Positions 47,904-56,447 of a stretch of DNA of 64,000 nucleotides are shown here, piece after piece; within the stretch, counting starts at the first letter, position 1; the number at the start of each line of letters is the position of its first letter. This DNA is from Caulobacter sp. (lineage in GTDB: Bacteria > Pseudomonadota > Alphaproteobacteria > Caulobacterales > Caulobacteraceae): assembly GCA_016125585.1 (NCBI GenBank), contig WGLL01000002.1:268666-332665 (forward strand). Reading direction: 5' to 3'. The notes below the pieces were generated by a model that was not told where the DNA came from, did no database searches, and saw nothing but the letters and a program-made list of their open reading frames with translations. Both the position numbers and the translations under genes were made by a program.

Positions 47904-49166
47904 ATGGCCGATGGCGCCTTTGACAAGCTGGCCGCCGCGCGGGCGGAGGCCTGGTCCACGCCGCTTGAGCAGATCAACCCGGCCGACCCCGCCCGCTTTC
48001 GCGACAACACCTTCTGGCCCTTCTTCGAGCGTCTGCGCCAGGAAGACCCGATCCACTACACCGCCGAGAGCGAGTGGGGGCCCTACTGGTCGGTGACCCG
48101 CTTCGACGACATCGTCGCCATCGACACCAACCACGAGGTCTTCTCCTCCGACGCCCATCTGGGCGGCATCACCATCCGCGACATGGATGACGACTTCATC
48201 CTGCCGATGTTCATCGCCATGGACCGGCCCAAGCACGACGTTCAGCGCAAGACCGTCAGCCCCTCGGTTAGCCCGGCCCGGCTGATGGAGCTGGAGCCGA
48301 TCATCCGCGAGCGGGTCTGCCGCCTGCTCGACGAGCTGCCGATCGGCGAGGAGTTCAACTGGGTCGACCGCATCAGCATCGAGCTGACCACCCAGATGCT
48401 GGCCACCCTGTTCGACTTCCCCTTCGAAGACCGCCGCAAGCTGACCCGCTGGTCCGACGTCGCCACCGCCATCGAAGGCTCGGGCATCATCGAGAGCGAG
48501 GACCAGCGCCGGGCCGAACTGCTGGAGTGCCTGGAGTATTTCACCGGCCTGTGGAACGAGCGGATCAACGCCCCGCCCGGCAACGACCTGATCTCAATGC
48601 TGGCCCACGGCGAGCACACCCGCAACATGGAGCCGATGGAGTATCTGGGGAACCTGATCCTGCTGATCGTCGGCGGCAACGACACCACCCGCAACTCCCT
48701 GACCGGCGGACTTCTGGCCCTCAACGAGAACCCCGATCAGTACGACAAGCTGCGGGCCGATCCCTCGCTGATCCCCTCGATGGTTTCCGAGATCATCCGC
48801 TGGCAGACGCCCTTGGCCCATATGCGCCGCACCGCCCTGCGCGACTTCGAGATGGGCGGCAAGACCATCAAGAAGGGCGACAAGGTCATCATGTGGTATG
48901 TCTCGGGCAACCGCGACGCCAGCGTGATCGAGAACGCCGACGCCTTCATCATCGACCGCGAGCGGCCGCGCCACCACATGTCCTTCGGCTTCGGCATCCA
49001 CCGCTGCGTCGGCAACCGCCTGGCCGAGATGCAGCTGCGCATCGTCTGGGAAGAGGTGCTCAAGCGCTTCCCCCGCATCGATGTCGTCGGCGAGCCGACC
49101 CGGGTCTATTCGGCCTTCGTCAAGGGCTACGAGACCCTGCCCGTGGTCATCCCCGCCAAGATCTGA
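47904..49166 (+). CDS. Cytochrome P450, CYP153-like (terminal alkane/fatty acid hydroxylase), paralog 1
   Basis: FIAMDRPKHDVQRKTVSPSVSPARLMELEPIIRERV; NWVDRISIELTTQMLATLFDFPFEDRRKLTRWSDVATA; heme FGFGIHRCVGNRLAEMQ. Confidence 0.92.
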   Translation: MADGAFDKLAAARAEAWSTPLEQINPADPARFRDNTFWPFFERLRQEDPIHYTAESEWGPYWSVTRFDDIVAIDTNHEVFSSDAHLGGITIRDMDDDFILPMFIAMDRPKHDVQRKTVSPSVSPARLMELEPIIRERVCRLLDELPIGEEFNWVDRISIELTTQMLATLFDFPFEDRRKLTRWSDVATAIEGSGIIESEDQRRAELLECLEYFTGLWNERINAPPGNDLISMLAHGEHTRNMEPMEYLGNLILLIVGGNDTTRNSLTGGLLALNENPDQYDKLRADPSLIPSMVSEIIRWQTPLAHMRRTALRDFEMGGKTIKKGDKVIMWYVSGNRDASVIENADAFIIDRERPRHHMSFGFGIHRCVGNRLAEMQLRIVWEEVLKRFPRIDVVGEPTRVYSAFVKGYETLPVVIPAKI

Positions 49167-49190
49167 TCAGCAACCACAAGGACAATCGCC

Positions 49191-50453
49191 ATGGCCGACG
49201 GAGCTCTCGACAACCTGGCGGCGGCGCGGGCCGAGGCGCTGTCGACGCCCCTGGAGCTGCTCAATCCGGGGGAGCCCTCGCGCTTCGCCGACAACAGCTT
49301 CTGGCCGGTGTTCGAGCGGCTGCGCAAGGAAGACCCGGTCCACTACACCGCCGAGAGCGAGTGGGGTCCCTACTGGTCGATCACCCGCTTCGAGGACATC
49401 GTGGCGGTCGACACCAACCACCAGGCCTTCTCCTCCGACGCCCATCTCGGCGGCATCACCCTGGCCGACTTCAATCCCGAGTTCATGCTGCCGATGTTCA
49501 TCGCCATGGACCCGCCCAAGCATGACGTGCAGCGCAAGACCGTCAGCCCCGCCGTCAGCCCGGCCCGGCTGATGGAGCTGGAGCCGATCATCCGCGAACG
49601 CGCCGGCAAGCTGCTCGACGACCTGCCCATCGGCGAGGAGTTCAACTGGGTCGACCGCATCAGCATCGAACTGACCACCCAGATGCTGGCCACCCTGTTC
49701 GACTTCCCCTGGGAGGACCGCCGCAAGTTGACCCGCTGGTCCGACGTCGCCACCGCCATCCCCGGCCAGGGCGTCGTCGAGACCGAGGAGGAGGGTCAGA
49801 TGGAATTGCTCGGCTGCCTCGAGTATTTCACCCGCCTCTGGAACGAGCGGATCAACGCCCCGCCCAAGCCCGACCTGATCTCCATGCTCTGCCACGGCGA
49901 GAGCACCAGAAACATGGAGCCCATGGAATATCTTGGGAACATCATCCTGCTGATCGTCGGCGGCAACGACACCACCCGCAACTCCATCACCGGCGGCCTG
50001 CTGGCCCTCAACCAGAACCCCGATCAGTACGACAAGCTGCGGGCCGACCCCTCGCTGATTCCGTCGATGGTCTCCGAGATCATCCGCTGGCAGACCCCGC
50101 TCGCCCACATGCGCCGCACCTGTGTCGAGGACACCGTGGTCGGCGGCAAGCTGATCAAGAAGGGCGACAAGGTGGTCATGTGGTATGTCTCGGGCAACCG
50201 CGACGAGACGGCGATCGAGAATGCCGACGCCTTCATCATCGACCGCGAGCGGCCGCGCCACCACATGTCCTTCGGCTTCGGCATCCACCGCTGCGTCGGC
50301 AATCGCCTGGCCGAGATGCAGCTGCGCATCGTCTGGGAAGAGGTGCTCAAACGCTTCCCCCGCATCGACGTCGTCGGCGAGCCCAAGCGGGTTTATTCAA
50401 GCTTTGTAAAGGGTTACGAGACCCTGCCAGTGATCATTCCGGCCCGCGCCTAG
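49191..50453 (+). CDS. Cytochrome P450, CYP153-like, paralog 2
   Basis: Same length (420 aa) and highly similar throughout to paralog 1; 24-bp gap; heme FGFGIHRCVGNRLAEMQ. Confidence 0.92.
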   Translation: MADGALDNLAAARAEALSTPLELLNPGEPSRFADNSFWPVFERLRKEDPVHYTAESEWGPYWSITRFEDIVAVDTNHQAFSSDAHLGGITLADFNPEFMLPMFIAMDPPKHDVQRKTVSPAVSPARLMELEPIIRERAGKLLDDLPIGEEFNWVDRISIELTTQMLATLFDFPWEDRRKLTRWSDVATAIPGQGVVETEEEGQMELLGCLEYFTRLWNERINAPPKPDLISMLCHGESTRNMEPMEYLGNIILLIVGGNDTTRNSITGGLLALNQNPDQYDKLRADPSLIPSMVSEIIRWQTPLAHMRRTCVEDTVVGGKLIKKGDKVVMWYVSGNRDETAIENADAFIIDRERPRHHMSFGFGIHRCVGNRLAEMQLRIVWEEVLKRFPRIDVVGEPKRVYSSFVKGYETLPVIIPARA

Positions 50454-50468
50454 GTCTTCGGGCCGGCC

Positions 50469-51266
50469 TCAGTCGGCGATGATCAGGCCCGCCTGGACGG
50501 CCAGGGGCGTCCACAGGATCAGGTCCGCCAGCAGGTCGCCGGCGTCCGCCTCGCTCGCCGCCCGGGCCACCGCCTCCATCGCCGAGGCTCCCTCGTGGCC
50601 GACCGCGGCGAGCCAGGCATGGCGACCGGAACTGAGGCTGTGCAGGCCGACGCGATAGCCGCTGCGGGCCACGGCGACCAGGCTCGGACGGGCGACCGGC
50701 GTCGTTGGCGCGCGGCCCTCGGCCACGGCCGCCACCAGCGGCGCGAAGTCGAAATCCAGCGCCATCAGGCTGGTCGTCGCCGGCAGGCGAAGCCGACCCG
50801 CCGGATGCAGCAGCAGATCGACCGGCGGCGCCGCCACGCCCTCCGGCCCCGGCGCCCGCAACGCCTCCGACCAGGCTCGCTCCAGCCGCGCCAGCTGGGC
50901 CGGGATCGACTCCGCCGCGCCGGCGGCGACGTCCGGCTGGATGCTTTCCAGCCAGGCCGGGAAACGGGCCCCCAGGCGGTGCAGGCTCGGTCCTTCGGGC
51001 GGGCAGGCGGCGATGTAGCTGTCGGCGAAGAGGTCGAATACTTCCGACCCCGTCAGGGCGCAGAGGGTGGGAAACTCCCGTCGCAGGCTGTCGAGCAGGC
51101 GGGCGCGATAGCCCCGCGCATAGAGGGACAGACGCCGCTGCGCGCTCAGCGGCGAGGGCGCCAGCAGAGCGGCGGCGCGGGTCCAGCTGTCGCTCGCCGG
51201 GCGGGTCACCGCCTGGAGGAAGGCTGCCTGTATCCGGGCGAGGTCGGGAGCGGCGGCTTCAGGCAA
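50469..51266 (-). CDS. DUF2063 (HvfC/BufC-type) MNIO partner protein; probable TTG start overlapping the MNIO stop
   Basis: LARIQAAFLQAVTRP...LSLYARGYRARLLDSLRREFPTLCALTGSEVFDLFADSYIAACPPEGPSLHRLGARFPAWLES; ORF opens to 51329, start uncertain. Confidence 0.88.
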   Translation of the reverse strand: MPEAAAPDLARIQAAFLQAVTRPASDSWTRAAALLAPSPLSAQRRLSLYARGYRARLLDSLRREFPTLCALTGSEVFDLFADSYIAACPPEGPSLHRLGARFPAWLESIQPDVAAGAAESIPAQLARLERAWSEALRAPGPEGVAAPPVDLLLHPAGRLRLPATTSLMALDFDFAPLVAAVAEGRAPTTPVARPSLVAVARSGYRVGLHSLSSGRHAWLAAVGHEGASAMEAVARAASEADAGDLLADLILWTPLAVQAGLIIAD

Positions 51267-52125
51267 CGGCGGCCTCGCGGTGCTGACGGTGCAACCGGGC
51301 CTTGGCCAGCTCGGCCAGCAGCTCGTCATAGGGCGGGATCGCCGCGTCCCATTCCAGCAGGGTCGACACCCCGCCGGTGTGCCGCTGAGCCAGGGCGTAG
51401 AGGGGCCAGACCGCGTCCGGCACCGGATGGTCGTGGGTGTCCATCAGATGGTCGCCGCAGTCGCTGGGCCCGGCCAGATGGACCTGGACGATGTGATCGG
51501 CCGGCAGGGCCTGGATATAGGCCACGGGATCAAGCCGGTGGTTGAAGGCGCTGACATGGACGTTGTTGCAGTCGAGCAGCAGGCCGCAGCCGGTGTCCTC
51601 CGCCAGCCGGCCCAGAAACGCCCATTCCGGCATCTGGCTGGCCGAAAACTCCAGATAGCTGCTGGGATTTTCGATCACCAGCGGGCGGCCCAGGATATCC
51701 TGCACCGCCCTTACCCGGTCGGCGACATGGGCCAGGGCGGCCTCGGTCAGGGGCATGGGCAGCAGGTCGTGGCTGTTGGCGCCGCCGACGCCGGTCCAGC
51801 AGAGGTGGTCGGAGATCCAGGCCGGCTTCACCCGCTCGGCCAGCCCGGCCAGATCCTTCAGATAGGCGCGGTCCAGAGGATCGGTCGAGCCGATCGACAG
51901 CGAGACCCCGTGCATCACGACCGGCCGGTGCGCCGCGACATGCTCCAGCACCCGCGCCGCCCAGCCGTGATGGCCGATGAAGTTCTCGCTGATGATCTCG
52001 AACCAGTCGACGCCCCATTGCCCTGGCGGGGTGCGCATCAGGTGGCCGAAATGTTCGTCCCGCAGGCCAAGGCCGTCCCCCAGATGGGGGAGGCCAAGGC
52101 GGGGTCGGGTCCGGCCCGTCGTCAC
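51259..52125 (-). CDS. DUF692 / MNIO family multinuclear non-heme iron oxygenase (HvfB/BufB/MbnB/TglH-like)
   Basis: LGLPHLGDGLGLRDEHFGHL; VDWFEIISENF; VVMHGVSLSIGSTD; WISDHLCWTG; VIENPSSYLEF; LLLDCNNVHVSAFNH; HLAGPSDCGDHLMDTHDHPVPDAVW; LLEWDAAIP. GTG start overlaps upstream TGA (GTGA). Confidence 0.93.
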   Translation of the reverse strand: MTTGRTRPRLGLPHLGDGLGLRDEHFGHLMRTPPGQWGVDWFEIISENFIGHHGWAARVLEHVAAHRPVVMHGVSLSIGSTDPLDRAYLKDLAGLAERVKPAWISDHLCWTGVGGANSHDLLPMPLTEAALAHVADRVRAVQDILGRPLVIENPSSYLEFSASQMPEWAFLGRLAEDTGCGLLLDCNNVHVSAFNHRLDPVAYIQALPADHIVQVHLAGPSDCGDHLMDTHDHPVPDAVWPLYALAQRHTGGVSTLLEWDAAIPPYDELLAELAKARLHRQHREAAVA

Positions 52126-54098
52126 GTCGACGGCGGGAAGGCGAGGCGGATGGCCGAGGCCGGCGGCGGGTCTTCCGGCGGGGTCTTGCCGCGGGCGACC
52201 ATCACCGCCTTGAAGGCGTCCCAGGCGATGGTGTGCACCTTCTCTCCGGTGTTGAAGGGCAGAACGCCGTCCTTGGTGATCTCCACCGAATGCCAACCCT
52301 CGGGCGGGGTGTCGACAAAGTCGAACAGCTGCATCTTGCCGGTGGTGGGGAAGACCTGGGAGGCCGAGATCGGCACGGCGCAGCCGCCGAATCCGCCGCA
52401 TTTGTTGTCGCCGGGCGCGGAATAGAAGTCGCTGGCGCCCGACGAGCCGCAACCGTTGGCGCTGCAACTGGCGGCGGCCGGGGCCCGGGCCGCCAGGGCC
52501 GAGCCACAGACGCCGCCGCCGGTTGTCGGCTGCACGAAGCCGCAGCCGCCGGTCGCCCGGCAGAGGTTGGAGCCCCGGCAGCCGTGAAAGACCTCGACCT
52601 GGGCGCAGCTGTTGGTTCCGTCCCCTGTGAAATCGATGCCCTGGCAGCTGTGATAGAGGGCGCCCGGCTGCAGGGCCGGCAGGCTGAGCGACAGGTCCGG
52701 CGTCTCGCCCAGAATGGCCCAGGCGGTGCTCATGCGGTCGCCTGATCCGCTCATCGAGGGGAAGGGAAACTGCGGCGCGGGCTTCCCGGGCGGCGGGGTC
52801 CAGTAGCTGTTGAGCACCGAGGTGACGCCATAGATGGCCCCGACCACCGCCTGGCTGAGCAGCGTCTTGCTGCCGGCGTCGGACGACAGGGTGTTCATCG
52901 CCGTCGCCACCTCTTCGGGGGTCGGCAGCTTGTAGGGGTTGGTGGGATCCAGCTTGTCGGTCTTGAGCATCTCCGGCTTCCAGGTCGGATTCTTCTTCCG
53001 CCAGATGGGCCAAGTGACGATCTTCGGCAGTTTGTCCGCCAGTTCGGCGAAGCGTTCGAAGTGATCGCGGCCGTCATTGGCCCACCGCGCCTCGGCGTCG
53101 GCGGAGGCGATCAGCTTTCCGGCGTCGTCATAACTGGGGTAGTCGACCTTCAGGGCCTCGTCGTCTGGCTGGTACTTCGGATCGACGGCCTTCAGCATCC
53201 CGGCGGTGCGGCGATTGATGGTGCTGCCCTCGCCCTGGTCGGTGATGGCGTCCATCATCTGCACCAGTTGATTGAAGGCGACCCGGGGGTCGGACAGGGC
53301 GATGGTCGTCTCGAAGTTGATGAACTCGCGCCTGCGGTGGCCGGGGCTGGTGTAGTTGAACAGGTCGTTCTGTACCGCTGACGGGTTGAACACCTCGTCC
53401 CACATCGTCTTTCCGTCGTCGTAGCTCAGGTTCAGATAGTCGTAGTAGCACTGGTACATCCAGCCGATGGTGCCGAACAGCGGCAGGGCGTCGCCCGCCT
53501 TCCAGCCCACGAAGGGAACTGCCGGGAAGTAGTCCTTCTCCTTGTCCGGCTTGATATTGTCCCTGGCGAGCTTCTCGGGCTGCTCGATAGCGAGGAACAG
53601 GCGCAGGGTGTCGTCGTTCAACGGCCCGACGTTCACCGCCACGTCCTCGTGGGCCTCGGTGTCCTTCAGGTCGATGATGCCGGGAATGACGCTCTTGTCG
53701 GCCCCGTAGCAGAGCCAGCCGCCATGGTCGTCCTGCAACGGAGCGCCGGTGAAGGTCGGGTTGACGCCGATCGCGGTGGCCATGTTGGCCGCCATCTGCA
53801 AATGCAGCATCTCCTGGATGAACACCGAGAAGATGATGTTGAAGGCCTCGTCATTGACCGTCTTCGGCTCGGCCGTGGTCTTGGCGCCGGCCCAGAGGCG
53901 GCCCTCGTAGAAGTCGGTCTTGGCTCCGGTGATCGGGTGGAAGCCCTGGATGGAATAGAGGCTCGTCATGTAGAGCGGGATGGTGAACAGCTCGACGTTG
54001 ACCGCCATCTGGGCGACGGCCCTGAGAGCCGCGATGTCGGTGGGGCGGTCGCTGGCGGGCCGGGTTGGCCGAGCCGAGGCGCTGAGCGTGCGGGACAT
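52122..54098 (-). CDS. Ferritin-like (VioB/iminophenyl-pyruvate synthase-type, PF12902-like) protein with Cys-rich C-terminal tail; candidate MNIO substrate
   Basis: LRAVAQMAVNVELFTIPLYMTSLYSIQGF; FNIIFSVFIQEMLHLQMAANMATAIGVNP; tail SCQGIDFTGDGTNSCAQVEVFHGCRGSNLCRATGGCGF...GDNKCGGFGGCAVP; GGAGGAG Shine-Dalgarno. Confidence 0.88.
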   Translation of the reverse strand: MSRTLSASARPTRPASDRPTDIAALRAVAQMAVNVELFTIPLYMTSLYSIQGFHPITGAKTDFYEGRLWAGAKTTAEPKTVNDEAFNIIFSVFIQEMLHLQMAANMATAIGVNPTFTGAPLQDDHGGWLCYGADKSVIPGIIDLKDTEAHEDVAVNVGPLNDDTLRLFLAIEQPEKLARDNIKPDKEKDYFPAVPFVGWKAGDALPLFGTIGWMYQCYYDYLNLSYDDGKTMWDEVFNPSAVQNDLFNYTSPGHRRREFINFETTIALSDPRVAFNQLVQMMDAITDQGEGSTINRRTAGMLKAVDPKYQPDDEALKVDYPSYDDAGKLIASADAEARWANDGRDHFERFAELADKLPKIVTWPIWRKKNPTWKPEMLKTDKLDPTNPYKLPTPEEVATAMNTLSSDAGSKTLLSQAVVGAIYGVTSVLNSYWTPPPGKPAPQFPFPSMSGSGDRMSTAWAILGETPDLSLSLPALQPGALYHSCQGIDFTGDGTNSCAQVEVFHGCRGSNLCRATGGCGFVQPTTGGGVCGSALAARAPAAASCSANGCGSSGASDFYSAPGDNKCGGFGGCAVPISASQVFPTTGKMQLFDFVDTPPEGWHSVEITKDGVLPFNTGEKVHTIAWDAFKAVMVARGKTPPEDPPPASAIRLAFPPST

Positions 54099-54193
54099 GA
54101 CTTCTCCTCCAGGATGAAACGCGAGGAGAGTGACTTCAAGTTGTATGAGTCGTCAATCAACCTGAACCTGCTGAAGGGCAAATTCGCCGGACT

Positions 54194-54667
54194 TCAGGCG
54201 AGATCGGCGATTTCCTCGTCGGTCAGATCGCCCGGAACCACCGTCACCGGCAGCTTGCGGCGGCCCCAGCTGACGCCGTCCTTGGCGATCGAGCTGATCA
54301 GGGCGCCGGGGTTGCGGCCGCCGGGCGAGGCGGCCAGCACCAGGATCTTGATATCGGGGTCTTCCTCGACCACCCCGCGGATCGCGGCCCGGACCGAGTC
54401 GTTATGGCGGATCAGGAATTCGGGCGGGGAGCCCGAAATGTCCACGACCTGCTCAGCCAGCTTTTGCAGCATGGCCTCGGCCTCGGCGCGCTCCTGACGC
54501 TCCATTTCCTCGCGCACGCCGCTCCAGTGTTCGAACACCGCGGGCTCGATCACTTTCAACAAGGCGACATGGCCTCCGGTCGACCGCGCCCGACGGCTGG
54601 CGAACCTCAGGGCCGCGTCGAACTCGGGAGTGTCATCGGCGATGACCAGAAACTTGCGTCGGCTCAT
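54194..54667 (-). CDS. Universal stress protein (UspA family)
   Basis: KFLVIADDTPEFDAALRFASRRARSTGGHVALLKVIEP...GVVEEDPDIKILVLAASPGGRNPGALISSIAK. Confidence 0.92.
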   Translation of the reverse strand: MSRRKFLVIADDTPEFDAALRFASRRARSTGGHVALLKVIEPAVFEHWSGVREEMERQERAEAEAMLQKLAEQVVDISGSPPEFLIRHNDSVRAAIRGVVEEDPDIKILVLAASPGGRNPGALISSIAKDGVSWGRRKLPVTVVPGDLTDEEIADLA

Positions 54668-54729
54668 GGGCGGGGACGGTGAAGGCTGGAGGGGGGCAGC
54701 GTCAACGCAAATCCGCCGCCCCCGTCCGT

Positions 54730-55764
54730 TCAGGCGCCCCAGAAACCGACCCGGGCCTTGACCTCGGCCACCGTCTGGCTGGCGACCTCGCGGGCCTTCA
54801 GCGCTCCGGCGCCAAGGATGCGATCGATCTCCGCCGGATCGTCCAGATAGCGCCGCATGGCCTCGCTGACCGGCGACAGGGCCGAGACGGCCAGATCAGC
54901 CAGGGCCGGCTTGAAGACGCCGAATCCCTGACCGGCGAACCGGGCCAGAACCTCGGCCTTGGACTCCCCGCCCAGCGCCGCGAAGATGCCGACCAGATTG
55001 TCCGCCTCCGGCCGCAGGGCCAGGGCTTCCAGGGTGTCGGGCAGCGCCTCGGGATCGGTCCGCGCCTTGCGGATCTTGGCGGCGATGGCGTCGGCGTCGT
55101 CGGTCAGATTGATGCGTGACAGGTCCGAGGCGTCCGACTTGCTCATCTTGGCCTGGCCGTCGCGCAGACTCATGATCCGCGCGCCCGGGCCCTGGATCAG
55201 CGGCTCGGGCAGCGGGAAAAAGCCCGGCGCCTCGAAGTCGTGGTTGAACTTCTGGGCGATGTCGCGGGTCAGTTCCAGATGCTGTTTCTGGTCCTCGCCA
55301 ACCGGCACCTTGGTCGCCTTGTAGATCAGGATGTCGGCCGCCTGCAGCACCGGATAGGTGTAGAGGCCGACGCTCGAGCGTTCCTTGTGCTTGCCGCTTT
55401 TCTCCTTGAACTGGGTCATCCGGTCCAACCAGCCGAGGCGGGCGACGCAGTTGAAGATCCAGGCCAGTTCGGCGTGCTCGGGCACGGCCGACTGCGGGAA
55501 GATGGTCGCCTTGGCCGGATCGAGTCCGGACGCCAGATAGGCGGCGGCGATCTCGCGGGTCTGGCCGGCCAGCAGGGCCGGGTCCTGCCAGACGGTGATG
55601 GCGTGCATGTCGGCGACGAAGATGAAGGTGTCGATCTCGTGCTGCAACCGGGCGAACTTCACCAGGGCGCCGAGATAGTTGCCCAGATGCAGGGCGCCGG
55701 AGGGCTGGACGCCGCTGAGCACGCGCTCGGGGCCGGCATAGGAGACGGGAGTCTGGTCGGTCAT
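54730..55764 (-). CDS. trpS: Tryptophan--tRNA ligase
   Basis: [27 protein letters not shown]...[12 protein letters not shown]...[14 protein letters not shown]. Confidence 0.97.
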   Translation of the reverse strand: MTDQTPVSYAGPERVLSGVQPSGALHLGNYLGALVKFARLQHEIDTFIFVADMHAITVWQDPALLAGQTREIAAAYLASGLDPAKATIFPQSAVPEHAELAWIFNCVARLGWLDRMTQFKEKSGKHKERSSVGLYTYPVLQAADILIYKATKVPVGEDQKQHLELTRDIAQKFNHDFEAPGFFPLPEPLIQGPGARIMSLRDGQAKMSKSDASDLSRINLTDDADAIAAKIRKARTDPEALPDTLEALALRPEADNLVGIFAALGGESKAEVLARFAGQGFGVFKPALADLAVSALSPVSEAMRRYLDDPAEIDRILGAGALKAREVASQTVAEVKARVGFWGA

Positions 55765-55912
55765 GATCTACTTCGCGAAAAGGTCAGGTCTGTCGGCGCG
55801 CGGACAGAGTCGGCGCGGGCGGTCTAGCGGGCGATCAGGCGGCGCCATCGGCGCGAATGCTGGAACATGACCATGTCCACGCCAATAGGCGAGACGGGCG
55901 CCGGAGGCAAGA

Positions 55913-56437
55913 TCAAGGCGGCGGGAACAGCGCCGCGCAAGGCGCCGCGGTCCAGGGCGACAGGGCCGTGTAGACCCCGCCTTCCGGCCCGTCCTCGCTC
56001 CACGGCCACCGGTCATTGTCGCGGATGATGGCCCGGACCTGGAAGCGGCAGTCGCCGGCGGTCGGCGCGTCCGGCATGCCCCTGGTCAGCCGGGCGGGCG
56101 TGGTGCGCCGCGTGACGGTCTCGCCCGGCTGGACCTCCCAGGGTTCGGCTCGATCAAGGACCGGCCAGGCGGATTTGTAGAGCGGCGTCCACCATCCGTC
56201 CTCATCCCGCGTGGAAACGAAGTCGCCGTCCGGCCCCTGTACGCGGATGAAGATCAGGCTGTAGCTCAGACCCTCGACGTCCTTCGGATCGGCGATCCGC
56301 ATCGGGGTGGTCCGGTTGCTGGCCAGGACCAGGGTCACCTCGTCGGCGCTGGCTAAGATGGTGAAAGCCGGCGGCGGCTCCGCGGGTTGAACCGGTGCCA
56401 GGAACAGCAGGGCCAGCATGGGTGCTAGGGGCGACAT
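55913..56437 (-). CDS. Hypothetical secreted protein
   Basis: Signal peptide MSPLAPMLALLFLAPVQPAEP; intact 174-aa ORF between trpS and murJ. Confidence 0.7.
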   Translation of the reverse strand: MSPLAPMLALLFLAPVQPAEPPPAFTILASADEVTLVLASNRTTPMRIADPKDVEGLSYSLIFIRVQGPDGDFVSTRDEDGWWTPLYKSAWPVLDRAEPWEVQPGETVTRRTTPARLTRGMPDAPTAGDCRFQVRAIIRDNDRWPWSEDGPEGGVYTALSPWTAAPCAALFPPP

Positions 56438-56447
56438 GGCGTGAAAG

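Noticed and set aside
51259-53013. 584-aa ORF as a single fusion protein
   Set aside because: Only the C-terminal part from 52125 is DUF692; the upstream part is an out-of-frame reading of the ferritin-like gene
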